DNA of 64,000 nucleotides from Streptomyces decoyicus (GCF_019880305.1 NZ_CP082301.1:1488001-1552000); one strand, 5' to 3'; shown: positions 45,564 through 54,679, counted from the stretch's first letter. The notes: generated by a model from the letters alone, not told the origin. Numbers and translations: made by a program.

Positions 45564-46016
45564 TCAGATCTCGACAGGCCCCGGGTCGATCAGCCCGAGG
45601 GTCATCCACTGTTCCGGGGACACCAGGGCGCGGAAGCCGACCTTCTCGTACACGCCGTGGGCGTCCTTGGTGGCGAGCGTGAGCCGGCTCAGACCGCAGG
45701 GCGTCATGTGGTCGGCTATGGCCTCGACCAGGGCGGTGCCCAGGCCCTTGCCGCGGTCGTCGCGGCAGATGTAGACGTCGCAGAGCCAGGCGAAGGTGGC
45801 GTGGTCGGTGACCACCCGGGCGTACCCGGCCTGACGGCCGGAACCGGTCTCGTACAGGCCGAAGTTGAGCGAGCCCGCGACGGCGCGGTCCTGGAGCTCC
45901 CTGGGCCGGTCCACGGCCCAGTAGGAGTCGGTGGACAGCCAGTGGTGGACCCGGTCGGCGTCCAGGCGCGCCGGGTCGGTGGAGATCTCGTAGCCGTCGA
46001 GGGCGTGATCGTTCAT
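45564..46016 (-). CDS. GNAT-family acetyltransferase
   Basis: A 150-residue acetyltransferase. The core is AGYARVVTDHATFAWLCDVYICRDDRGKGLGTALVEAIADHM, with the acetyl-CoA loop R-G-K-G-L-G, and LATKDAHGVYEKVGF. ATG at 46016. Substrate unknown. Confidence 0.88.
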   Translation of the reverse strand: MNDHALDGYEISTDPARLDADRVHHWLSTDSYWAVDRPRELQDRAVAGSLNFGLYETGSGRQAGYARVVTDHATFAWLCDVYICRDDRGKGLGTALVEAIADHMTPCGLSRLTLATKDAHGVYEKVGFRALVSPEQWMTLGLIDPGPVEI

Positions 46017-46130
46017 GCCGGGAGGTTCGCAGAAGGGCCGGGGCGGCGTCGAACCGGTTGCCGGGGTGGACGGTGCCGGCGCCCCGCCGCCCTCGCGGGG
46101 ACCGGCCCGCGCACGTGCGTCTCCGGCCCC

Positions 46131-47636
46131 TCAGCCCACCGCGACCCCCACCTCCTCGCACGCCGTACGAAGCCTGCGGACACCTTCCGCGATCTCGGCC
46201 GTGCCGGAGGCGGCCGCGAAGCTCAGCCGCAGGTGCGCGGCCGGCGGCTCGGCGGAGAAGTAAGGGCGGCCGGCCGCGACCGCGACGCCCGCCCGCAGCG
46301 CCGCACCGGTCAGCGCCGCCTCGTCGGTGCCGTCCGGCAGCCGCAGCCAGAGGTGATAGCCGCCCGGCGGGACGTAGAGGCCGCCCGGCGCGGGGGCGTG
46401 GCCGTACGCCGCCCCGTGCCCCCCGTCCTGCTCGGCGAGGGCGGGCAGGTGCTGGTGCAGGGCTGTGGTCAGGGCTTTCCGGCGGGTGGTCAGCTCACCG
46501 GCGATCAGCCGTAGATGGCGGGCCCAGGCGGGCGATCCGACGAGTTCCAGGGCGGCTTCCTGGAGCGGGCCCGGCACGAAGAAGCTGTCCACGACCTGGA
46601 TGGCGCGCAGCCGGTCGAGAACCGGGCCGTGGGCGGCCAGGGCACCCACTCTGAGGTTGGGCGAGGTGGCCTTGGTGAGCGAGCGGACATGGACGACCGT
46701 GCCGTCCCGGTCGTCCGCGCTCAGGGTCGGCGGCAGCGCGGGGGCGTCGTCGTGGACCAGCAGCCGCGCGAAGTCGTCCTCGATCACGAAGGCGCCGGCC
46801 GCGCGGGCCACCCGCAGTACCTCGCGCCGCCGCCCGTCGGCCAGCACCGCGCCGGTCGGGTTCTGGAACAGCGGCTGGCAGACGAACAGCCGCGCGCCGC
46901 TGGCACGGAAGGCATCGGCGAGCAGATCCGTACGGACCCCGTCCGCATCCACCGGTACGGGCACCGGCCGCAGCCCGGAGGCGCGGGCAACGGCCAGCAT
47001 GCCCGGGTAGGTCGGGGACTCGACGAGTACCGGGGCGCCGGGGGCGGCGAGGGCGCGCAGCGCAGCGGTCAGCGCGCTCTGGCCGCCCCCGGTGATCAGG
47101 ACGTCGCTGGCCGCGAGCGGGCCACCGGGGCCGGCGATCTCCCGTGCGAACCAGGCCCGCAGTTCCGGCACGCCCCCGACCATGGGCCGCGCCCAGGCCC
47201 CCGGCCGCCGACCGGCCCGTGCCAGTGCGGCGGCGAGGGCGCGTTCGGGCTGGAGATCGGGGTGCAGATAGCCGCCGATGAGTTCGATGACGCCGGGGGC
47301 GGGGGTGGCGAGCGTGGCGAGGACGCCCGAGGCGTCGACGCTGCGCGGCACCTGGTCACCGGCCGGCTCGGCGCTCAGCGCGATCTCCTGCCAGGAGGTG
47401 TCGAGCGGCCGGGGCGCCTCGCTGCGCGGCTCGGCCCGGAAGGCCCCCGCGCCCGGCCGGGTCACGACCAGGCCCTCCGCCGCCAGCTCCGCGAGCGCCC
47501 GGGAGACGGTCACCGGACTGACGCGATGGCGCTCCACGAGAACACGACTCGACGGCAGCTTCTCTCCTGGAGAGTAGCGGTTCAGCTCCGCACGGAGGAC
47601 TGCGGCCAGTTCCGACCCACTGCTACGCTCTTGCAT
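46131..47636 (-). CDS. MocR-type regulator (GntR HTH + PLP aminotransferase)
   Basis: A 501-residue MocR protein. The N-terminal GntR HTH (about 5-70; LRAELNRYSPGEKLPSSRVLVERHRVSPVTVSRALAELAAEGL) is fused to a class I aminotransferase-like domain (about 90-500). The PLP lysine lies in VRSLTKATSPNLRVGALA; QPLFQNPTG and VIEDDF are the other cofactor-site motifs. MocR proteins usually control a neighbouring amino-acid or vitamin gene. Its ATG (47636) overlaps the ATG of the divergent EamA exporter by two bases, so no space for separate leaders exists. Confidence 0.92.
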   Translation of the reverse strand: MQERSSGSELAAVLRAELNRYSPGEKLPSSRVLVERHRVSPVTVSRALAELAAEGLVVTRPGAGAFRAEPRSEAPRPLDTSWQEIALSAEPAGDQVPRSVDASGVLATLATPAPGVIELIGGYLHPDLQPERALAAALARAGRRPGAWARPMVGGVPELRAWFAREIAGPGGPLAASDVLITGGGQSALTAALRALAAPGAPVLVESPTYPGMLAVARASGLRPVPVPVDADGVRTDLLADAFRASGARLFVCQPLFQNPTGAVLADGRRREVLRVARAAGAFVIEDDFARLLVHDDAPALPPTLSADDRDGTVVHVRSLTKATSPNLRVGALAAHGPVLDRLRAIQVVDSFFVPGPLQEAALELVGSPAWARHLRLIAGELTTRRKALTTALHQHLPALAEQDGGHGAAYGHAPAPGGLYVPPGGYHLWLRLPDGTDEAALTGAALRAGVAVAAGRPYFSAEPPAAHLRLSFAAASGTAEIAEGVRRLRTACEEVGVAVG

Positions 47637-48630
47637 GAGAGACAACGATAGCGCTACTGCCACCGTCGCGATAGCGGTCAGCACCCCGGGCGCCCCGGCC
47701 GCCCCCGTCGAGGGCACCCCGGGCACCCCCGCCGAGGGCGCCCCGGAGCCCGCCGCTCCCGCCCGCAGCGCGCTCGTCAGCCGTGGCGCCCTGCTCGCCG
47801 CACTCGGCGTCGCCGCCTTCTCGCTCACCTTCCCCGCGACCGCCTGGGCGCTGGAGGGCATGGGACCGTGGACGGTGGTGATGCTGCGCAGCGTGCTGGC
47901 CACCGCGCTGGCCGGCGGCGCGCTGGCCGTGTTCCGGGTACGTCCTCCGGAGCGGCGCCACCGGGCGGGCATCGCAGTGGTCGCGGGCGGCGTGGTCCTC
48001 GGCTTCCCACTGCTGACGACCCTCGCGCTGGAGACCTCCACCACCTCGCATGCGGCCGTCGTCGTCGGTCTGCTGCCGCTGACCACCGCCGCCTTCTCGG
48101 CCGTACGGACCGGCGCCCGGCCCTCCCGTACGTTCTGGATCGCCTCGCTGGTCGGCGCCGTCGTCGTCATCGGTTTTGCGGTGCAGCAGAGCGGCGGGGC
48201 GCCGGGCCGCGGGGACCTGCTGCTGTTCGCGGCCCTGCTGGTGTGCGCGGCCGGCTACACCGAGGGCGGCCGCCTCGCCCGCCATATGCCGGGCTGGCAG
48301 GTGATCGGCTGGGCGCTGGTACTGGCGCTTCCGGTGACGGTGGCGGGCGCGGCTCTCGCGCTGTCCACGGAGCCGCTGCGGCTCACGGCGCATTCGGTGA
48401 GCGGGCTGCTGTGGCTGGCGTTCGGCTCGCAGTTCCTCGGGATGGTCGCCTGGTACCGCGGAATGGCCGCGATCGGCATCTCCAAGGCGAGCCAGTTGCA
48501 GCTCGCCCAGCCGCTGCTGACCTTGGTGTGGTCCGTGCTGCTGCTCGGCGAACAGCTGCCGCCGGCCGCTCCCGCGGCGGCACTGGCGGTCCTGGCGTGC
48601 ATCGCCGTCACCCAGCGGACCCGTGGATGA
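47635..48630 (+). CDS. EamA-family (DMT) exporter
   Basis: A 331-residue drug/metabolite transporter with ten hydrophobic segments in two repeats (first: LLAALGVAAFSLTFPATAWAL, MGPWTVVMLRSVLATALAGG; second: GDLLLFAALLVCAAGYTEGG and VIGWALVLALPV). Residues 1-45 are a Pro/Ala/Thr-rich tail in the cytoplasm. No other ATG/GTG start is present before the first segment, so ATG 47635 is the only good start. It probably exports a metabolite sensed by the divergent MocR regulator. Confidence 0.9.
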   Translation: MRDNDSATATVAIAVSTPGAPAAPVEGTPGTPAEGAPEPAAPARSALVSRGALLAALGVAAFSLTFPATAWALEGMGPWTVVMLRSVLATALAGGALAVFRVRPPERRHRAGIAVVAGGVVLGFPLLTTLALETSTTSHAAVVVGLLPLTTAAFSAVRTGARPSRTFWIASLVGAVVVIGFAVQQSGGAPGRGDLLLFAALLVCAAGYTEGGRLARHMPGWQVIGWALVLALPVTVAGAALALSTEPLRLTAHSVSGLLWLAFGSQFLGMVAWYRGMAAIGISKASQLQLAQPLLTLVWSVLLLGEQLPPAAPAAALAVLACIAVTQRTRG

Positions 48631-48834
48631 CGGCCCGGCTGCCGAAGCGGGACGAAATGACACTTACCGGGTGCGGTCGTGGCCCGCGGACGTAAAATTG
48701 CCGCGACGGCAGGTACCGCCGTCGCGGGTCACGCCAGGACCGTGAACCGTGGAAACCCTTGGCCGTTCAACCGCCGGCCGTCGCACTGGTCGGCCTGCCG
48801 GTCGTACGGCCGCCCCGAGGCGGGGAGGACCCTG

Positions 48835-49044
48835 ATGCATGCGAGCAGGGGCGACCGGCTGGTGGTGCACGGCAGGACCGTCGGGCATCACGACCGGGTC
48901 GTCGAAATAGTCGAAGTCATGGGAACGGACGGCGACCCGCCCTACCGCGTCCGCGCCGAGGACGGGCATGAGGCCATCGTGTCGCCGGGCCCCGACTGCG
49001 TCGTCCGGCACGGCAAGGCCACCGACGCCGACCCCGGCCGCTAG
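48835..49044 (+). CDS. DUF1918-family small protein
   Basis: A 69-residue protein with ASRGDRLVVHGRTVGHHDRVVEIVEVMG and DGDPPYRVRAEDGHEAIVSPGPD, the single small beta-barrel domain of DUF1918. The ATG at 48835 follows GGGGAGGA; the longer frame upstream has no family match. Function unknown; related proteins are often small stress-associated genes in Streptomyces. Confidence 0.85.
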   Translation: MHASRGDRLVVHGRTVGHHDRVVEIVEVMGTDGDPPYRVRAEDGHEAIVSPGPDCVVRHGKATDADPGR

Positions 49045-49150
49045 ACACCGCCACCGGCCGGCACACACCGACCCCGGCCGGTGACGGACTCCCTCGGCGG
49101 GTCGCCGCCGCGGCCCGCGCGGATCGTCGCGGCACCTGCGCGGACCGCTC

Positions 49151-50377
49151 CTACGTGCGTGCCGCGCCCGTGTAGTGGTCGCGCACGACCCGTGCCATGG
49201 CGCCCGCCCGGTCCTTGGCCACGTCCTTCGCCGAGAAGTAGACATGGCCGCCCACCTGCGGATAGCCGCGGGCGAAGGTGAGATGGCGGGAGAGTTCGGC
49301 CGGGTCCTTCCAGGCGGCGGGCTCCGTGCCGCCCGCCTTGTAGAGGGCCTCGCCGATGTAGAGGTCCACTCCGGTGCCGTCGACGGTCCGCGCCCACCAG
49401 GGCACGAGTTCGGCGTAGTCGGCGGCCGCGAAGCCGAGGGGCCAGTAGACCTGCGGCACGATGTAGTCGATCCACCCCTCGCGCACCCAGCGGCGGGTGT
49501 CGGCGTACAGATCGTCGTAGGTCTGGACCCCGGCCTGGGTACGGGAGCCCTGCTGGTCGGTACTGCGATTGCGCCAGACCGCGAAGGGGCTGACACCGAA
49601 CCGCACCCGGCGTCCGGCCCTCCGGCCCCCGTCCTCGAGCTTGCGCGCCATCTCGTACACCAGCCGGTCGATGTTGTCCCGGCGCCAGGCGGCCCGGCTC
49701 TCGAAGCCGCTGCCGTACCGCTCGAACGCCTCGTCGTCGTCGAAGCGCCGCCCCGAGACCGGATACGGATAGAAGTAGTCGTCGAAGTGCACGCCGTCGA
49801 CGGGGTAGCGCTGCACCGCGTCGAGCATCGCGTCCTGGACGAAGCTCCGGACCTCCGGCAGTCCGGGGTTGTAGTAGAGCTTGCCGCCGTACGGGAGGAC
49901 CCAGCCCGGGTGCCGGCGGGCGGGGTGGTCCGGCGTGAGCCGTCCGGGGTCGGTGTGGTTGGCGACCCGGTACGGATTGAACCAGGCGTGCAGTTCGAGA
50001 TTGCGCCGGTGGGCCTCGCGGACCGCGAAGTCGAGCGGATCCCAGCCCGGGTCGCGGCCCTGCTGCCCGGTCAGGTACTGCGCCCACGGCTCGAACGGGG
50101 AGGGCCACAGGGCATCGGCGGTGGGCCGCACCTGGAAGAACACCGCATTGAGCTTGCGGGCGACGGCCCGGTCGAAGTGGGCGCGCAGTTCGCGCTGTTG
50201 CTCGGCGGGCGCGAGCTTCGCGCTGGAGGGCCAGTCCAGGTTGGCGACGGTCGCCAGCCACATGCCCCGCATCTCGCGCCGCGCCACGCCGTCCGCGGGC
50301 GCCACCCCCGCGGTGAGCAGCGAAGACGCCGCCCCCAGCGCGGCGACGGCAAAACCTCTGCGTGTGATACGCCTCAT
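49151..50377 (-). CDS. Secreted GH10-like (GHL10) glycoside hydrolase
   Basis: A 408-residue exported protein. A twin-arginine-like signal (RRITRRGFAVAALGAASSLLTAGVAPA) precedes the GHL10 (DUF187-type) TIM barrel: REMRGMWLATVANLDWPS, FDRAVARKLNAVFFQVRPTADALWPS, VDGVHFDDYFYPYP and IDYIVPQVYWPLGF. Members are thought to act on glycans; the catalytic acids are not established. ATG at 50377. The gene may trim surface or extracellular polysaccharide; no neighbour indicates a particular substrate. Confidence 0.9.
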   Translation of the reverse strand: MRRITRRGFAVAALGAASSLLTAGVAPADGVARREMRGMWLATVANLDWPSSAKLAPAEQQRELRAHFDRAVARKLNAVFFQVRPTADALWPSPFEPWAQYLTGQQGRDPGWDPLDFAVREAHRRNLELHAWFNPYRVANHTDPGRLTPDHPARRHPGWVLPYGGKLYYNPGLPEVRSFVQDAMLDAVQRYPVDGVHFDDYFYPYPVSGRRFDDDEAFERYGSGFESRAAWRRDNIDRLVYEMARKLEDGGRRAGRRVRFGVSPFAVWRNRSTDQQGSRTQAGVQTYDDLYADTRRWVREGWIDYIVPQVYWPLGFAAADYAELVPWWARTVDGTGVDLYIGEALYKAGGTEPAAWKDPAELSRHLTFARGYPQVGGHVYFSAKDVAKDRAGAMARVVRDHYTGAART

Positions 50378-50536
50378 CAAAAGTCCCCAGGTTGTCCGGT
50401 TCGTCCCGTCCTGAGGGCTCAGAATGCCCGCCCCGCCGCCCGTAGCACAGCACCCCGCGGAGTAACGTCGGGGCCGAGGCGGGCGCCGGACCCTTACGGC
50501 ATACCGCCGGTCCTGAAGATCAGCGAAAGGCACGAT

Positions 50537-51394
50537 GTGACCGACATCGAACGCGTCGGAGTGGTCGGTTGCGGCCAGATGGGCGCAGGCATCGCCGAGG
50601 TGTGCGCCCGCGCCGGACTGGACGTCATGGTCGCCGAGACCACCGGCGAAGCTCTGGAGCTGGGTCGCACCCGTTTGACCAACTCTCTCGGCAAGGCCGC
50701 CGAGCGCGGCAAGATCACCGCCGAGGAGCGCGACGCGACGCTCGACCGGCTCAGCTTCACCACCGACCTCGGTGAGTTCGCCGACCGCGACCTCGTCATC
50801 GAGGCCGTCGTGGAGAACGAGCAGGTCAAGACCGAGATCTTCCAGGTCCTCGACCAGGTGATCACTCGGCCGGACGCCATCTTGGCGTCCAACACCTCGT
50901 CGATCCCGCTGGTGAAGCTGGCGGTCGCCACCTCCCGCCCCGACCAGGTCATCGGGATCCACTTCTTCAACCCGGCACCGGTGCAGAAGCTCGTCGAGCT
51001 GATCCCCGCGCTGACCACCGGCGAGGAGACCATCAAGCGGGCCGAGGCCCTGGTGCAGGACGTGCTGGACAAGCATGCGATCCGCGCCCAGGACCGCTCG
51101 GGCTTCGTCGTCAACGCCCTGCTCATCCCGTACCTGCTCTCCGCGATCCGGATGTTCGAGTCGGGCATCGCCAGCCGCGAGGACATCGACAACGGCATGG
51201 AGATGGGCTGCGCCCACCCGATGGGCCCGCTCAAGCTGACCGACCTGATCGGCCTGGACACCGTCGCCTCGGTCGCCGAGTCGATGTACCACGAGTACAA
51301 GGAACCCCTGTACGCCGCTCCCCCGCTGCTCGCGCGGATGGTCGACGCGGGCCGGCTGGGCCGTAAGTCCGGGTCGGGCTTCTACTCGTACTGA
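50537..51394 (+). CDS. 3-Hydroxybutyryl-CoA dehydrogenase
   Basis: A 285-residue NAD(P)-dependent 3-hydroxyacyl-CoA dehydrogenase of the Hbd/PaaH type, oxidising 3-hydroxybutyryl-CoA to acetoacetyl-CoA or the reverse. The Rossmann motif is VGVVGCGQMGAGIAEV; the active-site region HFFNPAP and the C-terminal dimer domain (SGFVVNALLIPYLLSAIRM) follow. The GTG at 50537 gives normal length; longer frames upstream lie over the opposite gene. It probably serves fatty-acid, butyrate or polyketide extender-unit (butyryl/ethylmalonyl-CoA) metabolism. Confidence 0.93.
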   Translation: MTDIERVGVVGCGQMGAGIAEVCARAGLDVMVAETTGEALELGRTRLTNSLGKAAERGKITAEERDATLDRLSFTTDLGEFADRDLVIEAVVENEQVKTEIFQVLDQVITRPDAILASNTSSIPLVKLAVATSRPDQVIGIHFFNPAPVQKLVELIPALTTGEETIKRAEALVQDVLDKHAIRAQDRSGFVVNALLIPYLLSAIRMFESGIASREDIDNGMEMGCAHPMGPLKLTDLIGLDTVASVAESMYHEYKEPLYAAPPLLARMVDAGRLGRKSGSGFYSY

Positions 51395-51403
51395 GTCCGG
51401 GGC

Positions 51404-51441
51404 GGTCCGCCCGCCGCTCGGGGGAAACCGGCGGGCGGACC
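51404..51441 (+). terminator. Terminator after 3-hydroxybutyryl-CoA dehydrogenase
   Basis: A perfect 13-bp stem (51404-51416, GGTCCGCCCGCCG, with 51429-51441) starts 10 bp after the stop. Confidence 0.8.
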
Positions 51442-51511
51442 CCGGGCCGGCGGGCGCCCGTCCGCCGGCGTCGGCCCCCGTGGCACCTCCGAGTCAACCC
51501 CCGCGCGGGCG

Positions 51512-51610
51512 CGTACGGGAGCGTGTGAAGCGCCCCGTTCGGAGTGCTCCCTTCACACCCCGTACGAATGGCCGCCCGCCGTCACCCCCCGTCACTTCAC
51601 ACGGGGTGTG
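51512..51610. promoter_or_regulatory. Cluster of GTGTGAAG boxes upstream of the small coiled-coil gene
   Basis: GTGTGAAG at 51523-51530, its reverse CTTCACAC at 51551-51558 (with CGTACGGG next to each, forming a long inverted repeat 51512-51566), and TCACACGGGGTGTG at 51597-51610. The last 14 bases are identical to 54024-54037 upstream of the XRE regulator. Confidence 0.6.
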
Positions 51611-51723
51611 CGCCGCAGACCCGCATATCCCCACCGCACACGCTCCCTTCCTTCGCCGCAGCGCAGTTGACTGATGCCCGTACGGACCACGACGTCACTG
51701 ACTGAAGGAATGAGGAGCGGACC

Positions 51724-51981
51724 GTGACCGCCCACCCCGAACCCGATCTGGTCACCGCCGACTTAGCGGAGCTGAGACGCCTCCTGGACGTCCGCACCGC
51801 CCGTGTCGACGGCCAACTCGCGCTGCTCGCCCAGCGCTCCGAGCAGAAGGAGCGTGACGCGGACGAACTGCAGGCCCGCGTCACACGACTGGAGAGCACC
51901 CGCTGGCCACTGCCGTCCCTCGCCGCACTCACGGGGCTCGCGGCGCTGGTGGTCGCACTGTGGCAGGCCATGGGCCGATGA
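51724..51981 (+). CDS. Small coiled-coil membrane protein
   Basis: An 85-residue protein: a heptad-like charged helix (about 15-57, DLAELRRLLDVRTARVDGQL... ERDADELQARVTRLES) and one C-terminal hydrophobic segment (PSLAALTGLAALVVALWQAM). The GTG start at 51724 follows GAGGAGCGG. It is preceded by several GTGTGAAG boxes also found before the XRE regulator. The topology suggests a membrane-tethered partner or stress protein. Function unknown. Confidence 0.7.
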   Translation: MTAHPEPDLVTADLAELRRLLDVRTARVDGQLALLAQRSEQKERDADELQARVTRLESTRWPLPSLAALTGLAALVVALWQAMGR

Positions 51982-52011
51982 CCGCCGGTCGCGGTCACCG
52001 GCCAGGTCCGG

Positions 52012-52542
52012 TCAGCCCAGCCGGATGTGGTGCAGCATCAGCAGCCCGGCGGCCATATTGGCGGCCGGCACCTCCCCTCGCGCCACCATGTCGGGCACCA
52101 GCTTCAGTGAGACCCACTCCCGCCGCTCGGATTCGAAGCCGTCCTGGGGCAGACCGGTGTACTCGCCCTCCTCGGACCAGTAGAGGTGATGCCGGGCATC
52201 GGTGAGGCCATTGGAGGGCTCCACCGTCAGGAGATGGTGGAGGGGCCCCGGGCGCCACCCGGTCTCCTCCTCCATCTCCCGGGCGGCCGCCGCCGCGATG
52301 TCCTCGCCGTCCTCGACCACACCGGCGGCCAGCTCCCAGCCCCAGGTGTCGGTGATGAACCGGTGCCGCCACAACAGCAGCACCTCATTGGCCTCATTGA
52401 CCATCGTGGCCACGGCGACGGGACGCATCCGGATCAGATAGTGATCCAGGTGACGGCCGTCGGGCAGTTCCACATCGGCCAGATTGACCCGGAACCAGGG
52501 GTTCGCGTAGACGGGCTTTTCGCTGAGATTGTTCCAACGCAC
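52012..52542 (-). CDS. NUDIX hydrolase
   Basis: A 176-residue NUDIX hydrolase of the ADP-ribose pyrophosphatase-like group. The Nudix box is GVVEDGEDIAAAAAREMEEETGW (pattern G-x5-E-x7-R-E-x2-E-E), preceded by WRHRFITDTWGWELAAG. It cleaves a nucleoside diphosphate linked to another group; the exact substrate is unknown. ATG at 52542. It is 48 bp downstream of the XRE regulator on the same strand and may be cotranscribed with it. Confidence 0.92.
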   Translation of the reverse strand: MRWNNLSEKPVYANPWFRVNLADVELPDGRHLDHYLIRMRPVAVATMVNEANEVLLLWRHRFITDTWGWELAAGVVEDGEDIAAAAAREMEEETGWRPGPLHHLLTVEPSNGLTDARHHLYWSEEGEYTGLPQDGFESERREWVSLKLVPDMVARGEVPAANMAAGLLMLHHIRLG

Positions 52543-52590
52543 GTAACTGCCACCTTCCGCTGAGGAGCCGGCAAGGTGACACGAGCCCGG

Positions 52591-53928
52591 TCAGAGGGGA
52601 ACGCGCAGCACCTCGTCGATGAGATCGGCAGCCTCGTCCGTCGCGGAGCTCCCGGTCTCCGCCAGATGCTCGCGCACCGCCCGCAGCCGGTCCCGCAGCC
52701 GTTGCGACTCCATGCCGCGAGCCTGCTCCGTCATCTGCGCGGCATTGGCCACGGCCCGGTCCGCATCGCCTTGGCGCAGCTCGATATGGGTGAGCATGGC
52801 CAGCCGGTGGACCCGGCCGCGGTCGTGTGCGGGGGTGTCGACGGCGGCGTCCGCCTGCTCCCGGGCGGCCCGCAGGTCACCGAGGCTGAGCAGCGCCTCC
52901 GCCACTTGTACGTTCACCAGGCCGGGCTGGACGTAGCCCGTCTCGGCGGGCTCCAGGCCGGGCCGGATGCGCTCCGCGGCCGCCTCCGCACGCCGGATGC
53001 ACGACAGCGCGCCCGCGCCGTCGCCGAGCCGGGCGTAGGACTTGGCCTGCATCGCGTAGAGGTCCGCGGAGAGCGCCGGGGTGATCTGCGGGCCCGCGGC
53101 CCGCAGCGCCGCCTCCGCGAAGGCGACGGCCTGGCGGTATTCCCGTACGAAGAGGGACTGGTTGACCAGCAGCGCGATGACATACGCGCCCAGGCCGCGG
53201 TCCCCGCTGGCCTTGGCCAGCCGTAACGCCTGATGGAAGTAGCGCTGGGCCAGCCCGAGAGAGTCCGAGTCGTACGCGCAGATGCCCGCGACCGCGACCA
53301 GCCCGCCGGTCGCCCGGTGGAGCTGACGTCCCGTCGCATCGCTGTAGCTGCCCCGCAGCAGCGGCGCCGCCTCGGCGTTGAGGAATCCCACGATGCGTGC
53401 TCTGGTAGCGACACCACCCGCCTTCCGGTACATCGTCTCGTAGTGCGTCCGCGCGGCGCCCAGCATCTCGATGTCGGCCGTACCGACCCGGGTCAGCCCG
53501 TCGCGCGACACATCGGAGTCCTCGGGAGGGTTCTCCCACTCCCATACGGGGATGACCGCCGAGGTTCCGGTGAGCGCCGGGGCGTCGAGGAGGTGCGGCC
53601 GCTGCTGCTCATCGGACCGCCACAGCGCGGTGGCCCGTTCGACGAAACCGGAGAGCGGGGTGCCGGAGGCGCGCGCCGACCCCGGACCGCTGAAGCCGAT
53701 GTCGTCGAGCCCGACCGGCCGGTGCAGCCGTTCGCCGAGGATCTCGCAGATCAGATCGGGCACCTGCCCACGCGGCCGCTGCCCCTTCAACCACCGGGCC
53801 ACCGCCGTGTGTTCGTAGCGCAGCGCCAGACCACGACACCTGCCGAGCTGGTTGATGCGTGCGGCGAGCCCGGCATGCGAGATACCGGCCTCGTCGAGGA
53901 TCGCGTCCAGCAGGGTGTTGGGCTCCAT
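52591..53928 (-). CDS. XRE-type regulator with TPR-like C-terminus
   Basis: A 445-residue regulator. Residues about 5-80 form a helix-turn-helix region (LLDAILDEAGISHAGLAARINQLGRCRGLALRYEHTAVARWLKGQRPRG), a type known in many Streptomyces regulators. Residues about 150-435 are helical repeats (RYFHQALRLAKAS, LYAMQAKSYARLGDGAGAL, NVQVAEALLSLGDLRAAREQ), a TPR-like array that may bind a peptide or partner. ATG at 53928. A palindromic box (TCACAC-GGG-GTGTGA, 54024-54038) lies 96 bp upstream. Ligand and targets are unknown. Confidence 0.85.
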   Translation of the reverse strand: MEPNTLLDAILDEAGISHAGLAARINQLGRCRGLALRYEHTAVARWLKGQRPRGQVPDLICEILGERLHRPVGLDDIGFSGPGSARASGTPLSGFVERATALWRSDEQQRPHLLDAPALTGTSAVIPVWEWENPPEDSDVSRDGLTRVGTADIEMLGAARTHYETMYRKAGGVATRARIVGFLNAEAAPLLRGSYSDATGRQLHRATGGLVAVAGICAYDSDSLGLAQRYFHQALRLAKASGDRGLGAYVIALLVNQSLFVREYRQAVAFAEAALRAAGPQITPALSADLYAMQAKSYARLGDGAGALSCIRRAEAAAERIRPGLEPAETGYVQPGLVNVQVAEALLSLGDLRAAREQADAAVDTPAHDRGRVHRLAMLTHIELRQGDADRAVANAAQMTEQARGMESQRLRDRLRAVREHLAETGSSATDEAADLIDEVLRVPL

Positions 53929-54023
53929 ACCGGCCTCCCGGTGAGCCGGGCCCGCCCGCGGGCCCCCGGCTCACGGCCTCGTCGACTCCACGACTCCGTG
54001 AGTCGAGCGTAGTCAACCGCCCC

Positions 54024-54040
54024 TCACACGGGGTGTGAAG
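54024..54040. promoter_or_regulatory. Palindromic box upstream of the XRE regulator
   Basis: TCACAC (54024-54029) and GTGTGA (54033-54038) are separated by GGG. The element continues as GTGTGAAG to 54040. The same 14-base core occurs at 51597-51610. Confidence 0.55.
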
Positions 54041-54052
54041 GGCGTCGGCGGC

Positions 54053-54652
54053 TCAACGCGGCGCGCAGCCCCGCACCATGTACGCGATGACCGCATCGAG
54101 GCCGGACCCGACCTGCTCGGCGGAGAGCACACCGCTCACCGCGAAGCTGGCGAATCCGTGCAGGGTGGTGAACACCGGCATCCCGATGTCGTCGACGGGC
54201 CCCTCCCGCACCTCACCGCTGCGCTGGCCCTCCGCGACCAGCTCCCCCGCCATCGCCCCCAGCCGCTGAGCGGCCGTGATCAGCGCTTCGGACGCCGCCG
54301 GGTCGTGCTTGACCGTGTACATCAGGTCGAGCAGCTCGGCATTGGCGAGGGCGAAGTCCACATAGGCGCGGACGAGCCCGCCGAGCCGGTCGGCGAAGGT
54401 CTCGCCCGCCGCCCGGGACGCCGCCAGCGCCTCGTCCAGCCGCTCGAATCCGGCCAGCGCCAGCGCGTCGAGCAGCGCCTGCTTGTCCTTGAAGTGCCGG
54501 CTCGGCGCGGCATGACTGACGCCGAGGTCGCGGGCCAGCTCCCGCAGGGACAGTGCGCCGGGGCCCTTCTCGCGGAGCGTCTGCTCGGCGCGGGTGAGCA
54601 GCGCGGCGCGCAGGTCTCCGTGGTGGTAACGACGAGTCTGCATGACCGCCAT
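54053..54652 (-). CDS. TetR-family regulator
   Basis: A 199-residue TetR regulator. HTH about residues 28-55 (LSLRELARDLGVSHAAPSRHFKDKQALLDAL), then a TetR C-terminal domain of the WHG type (VKHDPAASEALITAAQRLG). ATG at 54652 behind GGGGGA; an in-frame ATG at 54643 is possible. Divergent from the SDR gene. It probably represses that gene. Confidence 0.93.
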   Translation of the reverse strand: MAVMQTRRYHHGDLRAALLTRAEQTLREKGPGALSLRELARDLGVSHAAPSRHFKDKQALLDALALAGFERLDEALAASRAAGETFADRLGGLVRAYVDFALANAELLDLMYTVKHDPAASEALITAAQRLGAMAGELVAEGQRSGEVREGPVDDIGMPVFTTLHGFASFAVSGVLSAEQVGSGLDAVIAYMVRGCAPR

Positions 54653-54679
54653 CCTATCCCCCATGTATTCACTGGCTAC

